Source: Chamaecyparis obtusa (lineage: Eukaryota > Streptophyta > Pinopsida > Cupressales > Cupressaceae). Taken from it: a stretch of 64,000 bases of DNA. Position numbers and translations under genes: made by a program. The notes beneath the pieces are model-generated. The model saw nothing but the letters and a program-made list of their open reading frames with translations. It was not told the origin of the DNA and ran no database searches. The DNA lies in NCBI GenBank assembly GCA_027943335.1, contig BSBK01005646.1:126501-190500 (forward strand). The letters run 5' to 3'. Position 1 is the first letter of the stretch; each line of letters opens with the position of its first letter. Shown here piece after piece: positions 53,001 through 58,269 of this stretch.

Positions 53001-55709
53001 CTTGTCAAATTACAATCAAGAGGTTTTGTTTCTTTGAAATCAGCATTTGGACTAATGATAACTTTGTTAATAGAAAATATCAACGAGTCCTTTGGTTGTT
53101 CATGACAGTCCACAGAAATATTTCTAGCCCTCATAATCTAGTTGATGTCTTTTTACTGGGAACTAAAACAAGTGCAGCTAAACCATAAACACAGAAATGT
53201 ATGACCTTGGGCTTTTGCTTGAACCAAGATTCTTTTGGTGTAACATCTTTGAAGGCTTTGTATGGACTTCTGCTTAGGTGATATATTGTTGTTTTCAGTA
53301 TTTCACCTCAATATTCATGTCATGCCTTGGCTTTGCGTCATTCACTGGGTCATCTCCATTATCATCTGGTTTGTTTTGTCGACTACTATATTTTGCTGAG
53401 GGGTGTTTGAAAATGTTGATTTTCTTTGAACAGCTTCCTTCTTACAGTAGCCTTGAGATTGTTGGGAAATGGACTTGCCTACAATTTTTGTTCACAAAGT
53501 TTTGATATATCCTCCTATTAAATTTTCAACAATTTCTTTATACTTGACAAAGGAACCAAGACAAGCAGATCTCATTTGAAATATTGTATATTGAGAAATC
53601 ATCAATGGGTAAAATAGAATACATATCACTGAGAATTGTGAATGATTTTCTAGATGTCTTGCCTAAATTTGCATCAATGAGATCAAAAGTCCCCTTTGCA
53701 TGCCATGCCTGTTTAGTCGGAAACAAATTTCTATCATTGCTTACTAGCGAAAACACCCTGTACATATATCTTGCTTCTCATAGGTAGTCAACGATTTCTG
53801 AAACATGTTGATTTGCTTAGTCTGAATATTGAAGGTTGAGATAGCCATATCTCTCATGCCATGAGACTACCATTGTCTTTCACAACTAATGCACAGAAAT
53901 TGATCATGATAAGATCAACTAGTTTGTACGACCTGTTATGCTCAATGCCCAGGGCAACCACACTTCCCTGCATGACATTGGTTACAACTTACAATGCACA
54001 TCTTTCTATTAAAATCCTTACCAATGTCAGGGTTAGCTGCAAGCTAACTAATACATAATAGCTTCTTGTTCATTTTTTGAGACAAAGCTAAAATCCTTGA
54101 CTACAAATTCTATGGCATCATTCAACGCAGTTCTTACATCCTCAATCTCCCATAATGGATGTAATCTACCACAACCTAGTGAAATAAAATTTGTATTTTT
54201 GGAATCAATAGTAAACTAAATTTATCAGTGTTTATTGCAGGAGAAAGCACAGGATGCACTGGAATAGAGTTCTAGGAAACTATTTGCATAACTGTTGTCT
54301 GGTGAAGGCACCTTGTATGCATACACTTTGTGAAGTCTTATACAGCCTTGAACTTCTGGCACATTATCCTTGGCCCACAATGTTTGTGGTACAAGTTATA
54401 TTTTTGGTTTTCGGCACTCTTTGTTGACATGCCCAAAGATTGCATGCTCAAAAAATGACTGAGAATTTGTAAGGCGCACATTTGAATATGTGTGCAGTTA
54501 TTTATTGTCAAGGGAGGAAGCTATGCTGGTTTTGAATTTGTTTATGCAAGTTACTTTATCAGACATACATGATATTTAAGTCTCTACAAAAACATAACCA
54601 TTAATACCTTATGTCTAAATGTTATGTCTAACATCTACACGAGATAAAAAGAAGACAAAAGATTAGGTGAATGTATTTACTCTTCAAATTTTATGTTATA
54701 TGTTGGTCCTAACTTACATTGTGTAAGTTTTTTTACTTATGTTTATAAGTCATTACAATATTATAAACACTCAGCACCTTATGTCTAATATCTTCCTGGG
54801 ATTAATAGCAAACAAAAATTTATCGAGCGAATGAATTTACAACTATAATCATTTGTTCTTGTGTAAACTTACTAACAATAAATAATTCAGATGGTAAATG
54901 CACATGCTCAGTGGTACTATATTATGATGTCTAGGTGGTTTAATAGAGACAAAGTTCTGTGCTTCTTTTAATTTTGTTGATTATGAACGGACACAATAGC
55001 TTGAAGAAATTCGTAAAGGGCTAGATCATTTTGAATGTTTCCAGGAAGCAAAGAAGAGGAGTTCTTCCTGGTTGCCACCACCATGGGCAATTCTTGCTAT
55101 GTTTGTTCTGGGATTTAACGAGTTTATGCTTCTCTTGAGGTATAACGCATGCATTCTATTTGAGGTTGTGCTTCTTATCTTTTACATATTGCTTGCATGC
55201 TTAGTGGGTTGACAAGGCCTTTGGAATCTGTTGTTCATAGGAATCCACTCTATATTGGGGTGCTTTTCATTCTTTACTTGTTAGGCAGAGCTTTGTGGGT
55301 GCAACTGGACATTCCTGGACAGTTCAATCATGGAATTGTAAGTAACAATATGTGAAGTTTAAGTAAATATCTGCTTCACTATGTTTGTCTCATTTTTAGG
55401 TATGGTAATATTTTACTGGTCTATGTTTTGCAGGTGCATGGAATTTTGTCACTATCAACAAAATTTCTTCCTACTGTCATGACCCTCTTGAGAAAACTGG
55501 CAGATGAAGGTCACAATCATGATGGCTCTAGACAATCAAGCAATAATCCTGTTAATTCAGAAAGCTCTGGAAATGGCAATTTGATGCCGACGCTGTTAAG
55601 AAACTCCTCAGCAGGTTCTTCACATGCCAGTGCTTCTGATGGTGGTCTTGAGTACTCAAGTTCTGTAAGGCGTAGAACAAATGATGGTGTTGCAATGCCT
55701 ATTTCTTGA
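6644..55709 (+). CDS. RHD3: RHD3-like dynamin-type GTPase (ER membrane fusion), 21 exons, 5' end not found
   Basis: Join of exons 6644-6710, 6803-6905, 26892-26962, 27087-27150, 27235-27300, 27447-27494, 27576-27638, 27757-27813, 28199-28357, 28457-28525, 43386-43477, 44713-44791, 44925-45090, 45558-45682, 45966-46228, 46612-46708, 47370-47540, 47637-47741, 55045-55139, 55241-55337 and 55434-55709. All boundaries are GT-AG and the frame is kept throughout, giving 777 residues plus stop. Visible motifs: P-loop end GKST (1-4), switch Thr in SQTTQG (24-29), G3 DLEG (46-49), G4 RD (120-121), the family signature [16 protein letters not shown] (82-97), two hydrophobic segments (about 634-653 and 656-677) and a helix plus Ser/Asn-rich tail. 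Known family role: RHD3/SEY1/atlastin proteins tether and fuse ER tubules by GTP-driven dimerisation. The plant protein is about 800 residues, so only about 50 N-terminal residues are missing. No frameshift or stop is seen, so the gene looks functional. Confidence 0.95.
6803..6905 (+). CDS. RHD3: RHD3-like exon with G2 and G3 motifs
   Basis: Acceptor tttttgtag, donor gag|gtgata. Encodes R23 to E57, including SQTTQGIW (switch I Thr) and [15 protein letters not shown] (G3, DLEG). The following intron is about 20 kb. Confidence 0.95.
7615..8530 (+). mobile_element. hAT element remnant with transposase C-terminal tail
   Basis: Starts CATAG and ends CTATG, flanked by CTGTGAAC (7607-7614) and CTATGAAC (8531-8538), 7 of 8 identical. 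Subterminal ctccgag/gccgagttttt motifs relate it to the element at 3830. Around 7940-8230 a plus-strand frame broken by two stops is rich in acidic residues ([20 protein letters not shown]) and ends RAGKRKM. This is compatible with the tail of a hAT transposase whose catalytic part is deleted. Confidence 0.65.
9002..9711. mobile_element. Non-autonomous hAT element, perfect 8-bp target duplication
   Basis: Inverted termini CTATGCTCCA match at both ends. TTAATAAT lies on both sides (8994-9001 and 9712-9719). Both subterminal regions contain many gtcccc/ggggac blocks that could fold on each other. No transposase is present. Confidence 0.9.
9720..10880. other. Intronic sequence, nothing recognised
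   Basis: T-rich intron sequence with no ORF supported by similarity and no repeat boundary I can place. Confidence 0.4.
10881..10905. repeat. Perfect 10-bp-arm hairpin followed by a T run
   Basis: GTCTTCGTAT, loop TGGGG, ATACGAAGAC, then a run of eight T from 10908. Structurally like an intrinsic terminator, but it lies in a plant intron, so any role is unknown. Confidence 0.7.
10906..14459. other. Degenerate repeat-like sequence, no gene recognised
   Basis: 10906-12640 contains short frames on both strands with no recognisable product. Its composition is less T-rich than the intron on its left, suggesting inserted retroelement sequence. 12690-13080 is AT-rich with recurring attaaatattgattttatt and taatatttaatta. 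13140-14459 has no clear feature. Confidence 0.35.
14460..16436 (+). promoter_or_regulatory. Retroelement upstream region with clustered AACGG motifs
   Basis: AACGG or its complement CCGTT occurs at 14467, 14497, 14669, 14724, 15344, 15401, 15456, 15624 and 15844, often as ATCAACGGTTG or its inverse. They are mixed with repeated phrases such as ggacccac, tgacac and cctctgac. The block precedes a TATA box and the ORF at 16790, so it looks like the promoter-side region (perhaps U3) of a large retroelement. AACGG is the core of the plant MSA element bound by three-repeat MYB factors. Its use here is inference. Confidence 0.4.
15109..15165. repeat. 21-bp tandem repeat, nearly three units
   Basis: ctgccaaaaaacttgtccgaa is repeated directly, with a third partial unit ending in aactttg. 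The first unit begins gccgccaaaa. Confidence 0.85.
16437..16444 (+). promoter_or_regulatory. TATA box upstream of the retroelement ORF
   Basis: TATAAAAG in the context gagccTATAAAAGaaaacc, about 350 bp before the ATG at 16790. The intervening leader is purine-rich. Confidence 0.5.
16790..20156 (+). pseudogene. Degenerate large ORF of a conifer-type LTR retroelement
   Basis: An open 136-codon frame (16790-17200) begins [19 protein letters not shown] and contains a polar, regular segment ([16 protein letters not shown]). Coding-like sequence continues with stops and shifts to about 20156. Recognisable pieces are at 17875-18114, 18435-18695, 18711-18980 and about 19440-19620. The later parts are Glu/Lys-rich and probably coiled coil. 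From memory, similar proteins are annotated as hypothetical in repeat-rich plant genomes, especially gymnosperms. I see no protease, reverse transcriptase or integrase motif. Probably a gag-like or accessory ORF of a large retroelement. Function unknown. Confidence 0.5.
20157..20237 (+). other. Retroelement 3' flank interrupted by a solo LTR
   Basis: Sequence such as gtagtggctatttatgac, ending catttattac, appears to resume after the inserted solo LTR at 21047 (attaccc, then tagtggtttcctttt). It belongs to the older element. Confidence 0.4.
20238..21046. mobile_element. Solo LTR with 5-bp target duplication
   Basis: Begins TGACGCAGGACAG and ends CCCCTACATCA, so TG...CA. It is flanked on both sides by ATTAC (20233-20237 and 21047-21051). 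No internal retroviral genes or second LTR are present, so it is the product of LTR-LTR recombination. It sits inside the 3' part of the older degenerate retroelement. Confidence 0.88.
21047..21260 (+). promoter_or_regulatory. LTR-like promoter segment of the older retroelement
   Basis: Contains TATATAAAGG near 21189-21198 with the context ggacctatataaaggcc, followed by a short leader. Together with 20157-20237 it looks like part of a 3' LTR split by the solo LTR. Confidence 0.4.
21261..23692. other. Intronic or old repeat sequence, no gene recognised
   Basis: A 155-codon minus-strand frame (21251-21718) has no family I recognise and no supporting context. The rest has no structure I can define. 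Confidence 0.4.
23693..25573. mobile_element. Solo LTR, 1.9 kb, with 5-bp target duplication
   Basis: Begins TGTAATGTCCCC and ends GGGGACATTACA, a perfect 12-bp inverted end pair. Flanked by CAGAC (23688-23692 and 25574-25578). The interior is AT-rich with simple repeats and has no retroelement genes, so it is a solo LTR. Confidence 0.92.
24335..24648. repeat. 157-bp tandem duplication of AT-rich sequence in the LTR
   Basis: tgtatacaatttacat starts at 24335 and again at 24492, followed by matching blocks (gatatatatctt, aatgtatacagatatc, ttcagatatactacat). Two copies that differ at a few positions. Confidence 0.85.
25579..26891. other. Intronic sequence, nothing recognised
   Basis: End of the 20-kb RHD3 intron, T-rich toward the acceptor. 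No ORF or repeat boundary supported. Confidence 0.4.
26892..26962 (+). CDS. RHD3: RHD3-like exon, GTPase domain
   Basis: Acceptor gattgtag, donor at|gtaagt. Encodes residues 58-80 plus two bases (starts DDTTFEKQ, ends SDIVLIN). It continues directly from the [12 protein letters not shown] exon as in other RHD3 proteins. Confidence 0.95.
27087..27150 (+). CDS. RHD3: RHD3-like exon, family signature
   Basis: Acceptor gttcag, donor cag|gtattc. Completes M81 and encodes [16 protein letters not shown] through residue 102, one of the best conserved stretches of the RHD3/SEY1 GTPase domain. Confidence 0.95.
27235..27300 (+). CDS. RHD3: RHD3-like exon with G4 motif
   Basis: Acceptor ttgatag, donor aag|gtgcat. 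Residues 103-124. [10 protein letters not shown] contains the atlastin-type RD guanine-specificity motif at residues 120-121. Confidence 0.95.
27447..27494 (+). CDS. RHD3: RHD3-like exon, GTPase domain
   Basis: Acceptor tatatag, donor aag|gtgaat. Sixteen residues (125-140) reading [16 protein letters not shown], in phase 0 on both sides. Confidence 0.94.
27576..27638 (+). CDS. RHD3: RHD3-like exon, GTPase domain
   Basis: Acceptor tatacag, donor aat|gtatgt. Residues 141-161, starting [11 protein letters not shown] and ending LSEFFN. Confidence 0.94.
27757..27813 (+). CDS. RHD3: RHD3-like exon, GTPase domain
   Basis: Acceptor tatatag, donor cag|gtaata. Residues 162-180, including the conserved [15 protein letters not shown]. 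Confidence 0.94.
28199..28357 (+). CDS. RHD3: RHD3-like exon, end of GTPase domain and linker
   Basis: Acceptor ttgcctag, donor aag|gttcca. Residues 181-233. Contains [20 protein letters not shown] and the conserved [17 protein letters not shown]. Confidence 0.95.
28457..28525 (+). CDS. RHD3: RHD3-like exon before the 14.9-kb intron
   Basis: Acceptor tgatag, donor gag|gtactc. Residues 234-256, starting [15 protein letters not shown]. Marks the start of the helical stalk region. The next exon is 14,860 bp away. Confidence 0.94.
28664..29397. repeat. Recent tandem duplication, two units of 367 bp
   Basis: ggagtgttgtatgcaggttc starts at 28664 and at 29031. The two units run to 29030 and 29397 with only a few differences visible (cttattc/ctcattc, ttcaattcac/ttcaatttac). 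It lies just inside the 14.9-kb intron. The near-identity implies a recent event. Confidence 0.95.
29398..30740. other. Intronic sequence, nothing recognised
   Basis: No coding or repeat feature that I can define. 30510-30720 is very AT-rich with repeated taatataat. Confidence 0.4.
30741..30905 (+). repeat. Possible tRNA-derived SINE-like fragment
   Basis: A GC-richer island in AT-rich DNA with a B-box-like agattcaaaccccta and ending in a (ta)n run. The A box is poor and there is no clear target duplication, so this is tentative. Confidence 0.25.
30931..31198. repeat. Tandem duplication with 145-bp period
   Basis: aaatagcagctaaaagg, atattgatatcaaaat, gccatttggctatcta and gaccagacaacaccctg occur in the same order at 30931-31057 and 31076-31198. 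Confidence 0.9.
31400..32287 (-). pseudogene. Minus-strand retroelement coding fragment (distal part)
   Basis: A 97-codon minus-strand frame (31952-32245) and the degenerate continuation below it ([17 protein letters not shown] on the minus strand near 31850) look like an old retroelement ORF. The sequence is cut at 32287 by an LTR retrotransposon and continues at 36724. Its family is not recognised. Confidence 0.4.
32288..33049 (+). repeat. 5' LTR of the non-autonomous retrotransposon
   Basis: 762 bp, TG...CA. It contains an open 98-codon frame (32564-32860) that is also open in the 3' LTR (36214-36534), and a local direct repeat aagggcgaa.ttggagcagac. It lacks the block caggcaacaacgaatacc that is present in the 3' copy. 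Confidence 0.95.
33050..33061 (+). other. Primer-binding site
   Basis: tggtatcagagc directly abuts the 5' LTR. It is complementary to plant initiator tRNA-Met, the usual Ty1/copia primer. Confidence 0.9.
33420..35890 (+). repeat. Array of short hairpins in the retrotransposon interior
   Basis: Dense from 34817 to 35887, sparser before (for example a 10-bp-arm hairpin at 33474-33496 with loop TGG). One class has loop TGGA(T/C/G)T: arms GACATCA/TGATGTC (34888, 34937, 34986), GAATATCA/TGATATTC (35033), GGATATCA/TGATATCC (35071), GATGTCA/TGACATC (35281), and AACATCA/TGATGTT with loop TGTACT (35245). Another has loop AGG: TGGATC/GATCCA (34855, 35112), TGGATT/AATCCA (35662), TGGATTT/AAATCCA (35699), GGATCT/AGATCC (35499). 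A third is CATAGAT/ATCTATG (35636, 35809). CTCTATCA/TGATAGAG closes the array at 35868-35887. Arms differ between hairpins yet pair within each. Confidence 0.85.
34881..35027 (+). repeat. 49-bp tandem repeat, three units
   Basis: ttggtgagacatcatgg starts at 34881, 34930 and 34979, each with the same GACATCA hairpin. This is the most regular part of the hairpin array. Confidence 0.9.
35930..36723 (+). repeat. 3' LTR of the non-autonomous retrotransposon
   Basis: 794 bp, TGTTGATATT...CTAACA. Preceded by the purine tract ccaagagggag. Slightly longer than the 5' LTR because of small insertions (about 36000-36010 and 36395-36420). Confidence 0.95.
36724..36977 (-). pseudogene. Minus-strand retroelement fragment with RNase H end
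   Basis: On the minus strand the bases next to 36977 read [18 protein letters not shown], the usual C-terminal part of an RNase H domain. It joins the domain at 41568-41908 if the copia insertion is removed. It is separated from 31400-32287 by the other LTR element. Confidence 0.6.
36978..37554 (+). repeat. 5' LTR of the Ty1/copia element
   Basis: 577 bp with an (at)n run near 37060-37097. It differs from the 3' LTR by about fifteen substitutions by eye, plus the length of the (at)n run and a hairpin insertion. Confidence 0.95.
37555..37567 (+). other. Primer-binding site of the copia element
   Basis: tggtatcagagcc immediately after the LTR, matching initiator tRNA-Met. Identical in its first twelve bases to the site in the neighbouring non-autonomous element. 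Confidence 0.9.
39060..39994 (+). pseudogene. Ty1/copia integrase, frameshifted
   Basis: HTDLCGPM (about 39080) holds the first catalytic Asp. A one-base shift in the T run near 39140 moves the frame into [27 protein letters not shown] holds the second Asp. The third acidic residue, normally Glu in the NGVAE-type motif, is Lys here (NGVAKHKNR). Another shift near 39440 leads to the C-terminal part ([37 protein letters not shown]) up to the stop at about 39994. Inactive by both criteria. Confidence 0.85.
39996..40506 (+). pseudogene. Ty1/copia reverse transcriptase start fused to RNase H end
   Basis: [20 protein letters not shown] is the conserved start of copia reverse transcriptase. After a shift, [14 protein letters not shown] joins the finger region straight to the RNase H segment [15 protein letters not shown], and the frame ends near [17 protein letters not shown]. 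The catalytic YVDD part is missing, so an internal deletion removed most of the polymerase. Confidence 0.85.
40918..41562 (+). repeat. 3' LTR of the Ty1/copia element
   Basis: 645 bp. Longer than the 5' LTR because of a longer (at)n run (about 40988-41054) and a foldback insertion at 41203-41253. Confidence 0.95.
41203..41253. repeat. Foldback insertion present only in the 3' LTR
   Basis: Two 24-base arms around loop TTT: GTAGAGACATGAC at the left end pairs perfectly with GTCATGTCTCTAC at the right end, and the inner parts pair with a few mismatches or wobbles. The matching place in the 5' LTR has only gtagagacatgactctc. Confidence 0.9.
41568..41908 (-). pseudogene. RNase H domain of an older minus-strand retroelement
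   Basis: An open minus-strand frame (41645-41908) reads [15 protein letters not shown], then [15 protein letters not shown] and [10 protein letters not shown]: the Asp, Glu and Asp positions of an RNase H fold. The next bases (to 41568) continue in another frame ([17 protein letters not shown]), and the domain end is on the far side of the copia insertion. The type resembles the extra RNase H of plant LINEs and of Tat/Ogre retrotransposons. I cannot choose between them. Confidence 0.75.
41909..43385. other. Intronic sequence, nothing recognised
   Basis: End of the 14.9-kb intron, T-rich toward the acceptor at 43385, with no supported feature. Confidence 0.4.
43386..43477 (+). CDS. RHD3: RHD3-like exon after the 14.9-kb intron
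   Basis: Acceptor ggtttag, donor aag|gtagga. Residues 257-286 plus two bases, starting [18 protein letters not shown]. This aligns with the stalk segment that follows VRCEEIA in family members. Confidence 0.92.
43478..44712. other. RHD3 intron, no embedded element seen
   Basis: 1,235-bp T-rich intron between two well supported exons. Confidence 0.7.
44713..44791 (+). CDS. RHD3: RHD3-like exon, stalk
   Basis: Acceptor tttttgcag, donor gat|gtaagt. Completes S287 and encodes [18 protein letters not shown] onward to residue 313. Confidence 0.93.
44925..45090 (+). CDS. RHD3: RHD3-like exon, stalk
   Basis: Acceptor ctttgcag, donor gcag|gtgtgt. Residues 314-368 plus one base, beginning [14 protein letters not shown] and ending LEQFDQECA, as in the family. 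Confidence 0.94.
45558..45682 (+). CDS. RHD3: RHD3-like exon, stalk
   Basis: Acceptor ctttgcag, donor gag|gtagga. Completes D369 and encodes residues 370-410, including [15 protein letters not shown] and [12 protein letters not shown]. Charged and helical in character. Confidence 0.94.
45966..46228 (+). CDS. RHD3: RHD3-like exon, stalk (longest internal exon)
   Basis: Acceptor gtgtacag, donor gag|gtaaac. Residues 411-497 plus two bases. Starts [18 protein letters not shown] and ends [12 protein letters not shown]. The ATG at its start is internal, not a translation start. Confidence 0.95.
46612..46708 (+). CDS. RHD3: RHD3-like exon, conserved [10 protein letters not shown] motif
   Basis: Acceptor ctttgcag, donor gcg|gtaaag. 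Completes R498 and encodes residues 499-530 with [17 protein letters not shown], a hallmark stretch of plant RHD3 proteins. Confidence 0.95.
46923..46972. mobile_element. Left-end fragment of the hAT family at 3830
   Basis: catagtttgaaaacttgg, then aacttggcagcccaaaatttt, closely follows the left end of the 3830 element (catagtttgcagacttgg, acttggcaggcccaaaattt). No right end follows, so it is a truncated copy inside an RHD3 intron. Confidence 0.6.
47370..47540 (+). CDS. RHD3: RHD3-like exon, stalk end
   Basis: Acceptor tttgcag, donor ggg|gtatgc. Residues 531-587: [18 protein letters not shown], then a variable linker, then LASSTWEG. Confidence 0.94.
47637..47741 (+). CDS. RHD3: RHD3-like exon before the 7.3-kb intron
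   Basis: Acceptor tttgcag, donor cag|gttagt. Residues 588-622, including [18 protein letters not shown] and [12 protein letters not shown]. Confidence 0.95.
48830..50290 (-). repeat. Diverged direct repeats with a fossil minus-strand frame
   Basis: Blocks such as gtggaagtaatat (48974, 49539, 50229), gctggtcaaa (49092, 49671, 49864) and gaaatatttgtagct (49281, 49988) recur in similar order. On the minus strand they give related peptides, for example [17 protein letters not shown] after a hydrophobic start ([17 protein letters not shown]) and [15 protein letters not shown]. The copies are broken by stops. A related block recurs at about 52950-53165. The source gene or element is not recognised. 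Confidence 0.5.
50291..52229. other. Intronic sequence with a short (tc)n run
   Basis: (ct)n at about 50895-50913. No gene or complete repeat recognised. Confidence 0.4.
52230..52382 (+). mobile_element. Possible 3' end of a copia-type LTR
   Basis: ctttcgggtgtggctgggtt, then gggttttcccagggtaaat, ending aacactaaca, resembles the R-U5 end of plant copia LTRs. The left end and target duplication are uncertain (a TG at 51700 with caaac before it versus gaaac after 52382). Confidence 0.3.
52451..52810. repeat. Diverged tandem duplication, period about 183 bp
   Basis: aaaatgc.ataactt starts at 52451 and 52634. Both copies continue with similar phrases (actcaatgaaa/actatgaaaa, ccaattgcatt, ccgtacaa). 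Confidence 0.7.
52950..53165 (-). repeat. Outlying copy of the 48.8-50.3 kb fossil repeat
   Basis: Shares ctagttct, cttgtcaaattacaa, ttgtttctttgaaatcagc, atttggactaatgataac and cagaaatatttctag with the blocks listed there. Confidence 0.55.
53166..55044. other. Intronic sequence, nothing recognised
   Basis: Remainder of the 7.3-kb RHD3 intron, AT-rich, no supported feature. Confidence 0.4.
55045..55139 (+). CDS. RHD3: RHD3-like exon, first membrane segment
   Basis: Acceptor tttccag, donor gag|gtataa. Residues 623-653 plus two bases. A basic stretch ([14 protein letters not shown]) runs into the hydrophobic [17 protein letters not shown], the first limb of the ER hairpin anchor. Confidence 0.95.
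55241..55337 (+). CDS. RHD3: RHD3-like exon, second membrane segment
   Basis: Acceptor gttcatag, donor att|gtaagt. Completes R654 and encodes [19 protein letters not shown], then [13 protein letters not shown] (655-686). The short loop between the two hydrophobic stretches is typical of the atlastin/RHD3 anchor. Confidence 0.95.
55434..55709 (+). CDS. RHD3: RHD3-like last exon, cytosolic tail and stop
   Basis: Acceptor ttttgcag, stop tga at 55707-55709. Residues 687-777. A predicted amphipathic helix ([19 protein letters not shown]) precedes a low-complexity Ser/Asn/Gly tail with basic RRR near the end. In this family the post-membrane helix helps fusion and the tail is poorly conserved. Confidence 0.94.
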   Translation: MHGILSLSTKFLPTVMTLLRKLADEGHNHDGSRQSSNNPVNSESSGNGNLMPTLLRNSSAGSSHASASDGGLEYSSSVRRRTNDGVAMPIS

Positions 55710-56430
55710 TTCTTAGTTCTTTACACTGTACAGGATATCACCCTCGGTTAATTTGTTTCTTAGAGGCTTGTTTTCTAGAGCGTGGAAATATCTGCTTTGT
55801 ATTCTTTGGTTTCTCTTATGTTGTAAAGGAGGCAATCCACATGCATTACTCATTACACAGCTAAATGATATCTTTGATTGTCCTTTGAAGTTGTAAATAT
55901 CCTTCTATAAATCACAGGAAAAAATTATTAGAAGGAAGAAATGAGTAGAGCTCAGTTATCATTCTTAGATTTTCGCCCTTAATTATTGAGATTGGCGAGT
56001 TTCATAACTACAATGGGCATACATCTGCACATGATCTCACCGTGTGTCAGTTGGGCCTTTTTGGTTTGAGACTTCTATTTGACTATTTGGAACAATGTAA
56101 TTGCCCTTAGAGTACTTGCAGAAGTAAACTTCTATTAGCATTAGAGAAAATTTTCCTTAGGGATTTGAATTGGATAGAGCTCATGCCAATGAGATGATTT
56201 ATGTTGTAACATGTAACGACATCCAGATTGAACTGAAGAGAGGATGTTCCAGTGTCTAATTTGAGTCAATTGGCCATTTTGTTCCAAAAAATTGAAAATG
56301 TATAATAATTATTAATGAGTCTCACTTTCTGTTAATTGAATCATATCCTCAAGTTTCTTCACAATATTATTATAAAGTATTAGTTTTTTCTCAATATTAT
56401 AATAAATATTAAGGAAATAGGTGTAGGATA
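55710..56430 (+). other. 3' untranslated and downstream region of the RHD3-like gene
   Basis: AT-rich, no coding signal. tgtaa motifs occur early (for example ttgtaaagg near 55823). An AATAAA lies at 56401-56406, but no single polyadenylation site can be chosen from the sequence alone. Confidence 0.35.
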
Positions 56431-56431
56431 G

Positions 56432-56620
56432 TTGATATCAAGTTGTAACCCATTGGGGCTTCCAGGCTACCATCGTGGAACCTTGCGTTCAAATCCCTTG
56501 AGAGATAATTGTTCAAATGTACTCTATCTTGCTTCGGGTCTGGTGAAGTCAAATGCAAATACGAATATAAAAATTACCGGACTACAAAGATTTCTATGCT
56601 TAGATATATGTTTTTGTAAA
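56432..56620 (+). repeat. Possible tRNA-derived SINE-like fragment
   Basis: GC-richer island with a B-box-like gcgttcaaatccc about 30 bases after an A-box-like stretch. No clear target duplication or tail. Confidence 0.25.
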
Positions 56621-56649
56621 ACCGTTATTGCTTCTGAACATCTTTAGCA

Positions 56650-57980
56650 AAACTGTTATTGCTAAGGATCATTAGTAGTTAGAGTAGTTGGAAATCGAAG
56701 GATTATTTCCTGATTGAATAAAAGTTATTGGATTGGACTTCCAAAACTGATGTTTGAATAAATTAGTCGTCGAAATCGTGTCGCAATGGAGTAGGAAATC
56801 ACGAGTTGTTACACATGGGCATTAAATTTTATAGAAGCTATGGTATTCCTTAATCTCTTCTATTTATAAAATCTTTTCGTGTAAATAACATACAAAGTGG
56901 CATTCCACTTTCAGCACTATATATTAGTTTTACACTGAAATTTGTTTTGCTGATCTAGTTTCAAACAAGAGCAGCAAACACTCCCTTAAGCCACTCGTTA
57001 CTTCATTTTAGAATGTGACATCTTTAAGGACAGCAGGGACAGTTTTAATACTCTTTTGACTGTGAATTCGTGGTTTGATCTTTTCAATGAGGGGATGGTT
57101 GAGCAGTTGGGGGCACTCATCATCAAGCTTCACAAGAAAAGGGCGGAAATGAGAAATTTCAGCGTGTGAGACGGTCTGTCCCATAGACTATCTTTAGCCT
57201 CACGGACGTTAAAATTATTTTGTTTCTTTCTTTTACTTAAAAGGCAAATAAATGAATGAAATCTAATATTTACTTGCAATTTTCTACTTGTTATATTTAA
57301 CGGACTAGAATATTTAATTGTTAAAAGGAAGACAGTCAAAAATTTGAACACTTTAAAAAGCCATTGGCGAGCGGGTGTGGTTTACACTGCTTCCTCTTGT
57401 TTTAGCAGAGGGTATGTGCCCAAACTGCCAAAGTTTTCCGTGTGAGACTTTTTTTGGCAATAGTTTAGATATTAATAGCATAGGGTAATTTTAAAATGTT
57501 GTTGGGTTGAACAATTAAAGGTAAAATATTGTCTCTAAATTAAAATAAAATAAAACTCTTGGCTGTTTGACAATTAAACAATATCCATAAAATGGTATTC
57601 TAATAAAAAAATGATGAAAATCATATATAGAGTGTATTAAGAGAATGTATATGAATCTTGTTGTGTGATTTTATTTTGGATTCTCTTTTCTAATAAGGTG
57701 TACAAACTTATCATGCTCAAATTTTGGGATCATACAAATGAATTTATAGAAAGTAGAATGCACTATTCTTTTATCGAGTTTTTCTTGTAAATTCTGATGA
57801 AGGTGAATATATTTCATGAGGAGATCATTGACAAAAGCATCTAAATATAACTAAAATAAACACATCACTTTATAAACTGCAGTGTTACAAATTATTTAAA
57901 TATGTTTTTTTTGGTTGAGAGGTGATGGTGATCAAATTGTTTGTTTGGTGATGAATATATAACCACTTGGAATCACACAT
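56650..57980. other. Intergenic sequence, nothing recognised
   Basis: AT-rich, short frames only. Confidence 0.4.
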
Positions 57981-58269
57981 CATAAATGCTCTACAAGTTA
58001 AATAGTTAAAATTGATTAATTCAATTCAATTTTAAAGAGGAATAAAGATGAAACCTATACACTATATTCAAATAGTAGCAGCCATATACACAATGAGATC
58101 TTAAGATTGAATCAATCTTATGAAATCATACACTATTCAAAGAAGTCTTCTATTTCCCATGAGAGCTTATTGATGAGCTACTAAAACTTAATTTAAAAAG
58201 GGCTTGCATAAGAGCTAAAAGACTCCATATTTTGAATGAGATCAATAATTGGTATATCTAAAGTTAGCT

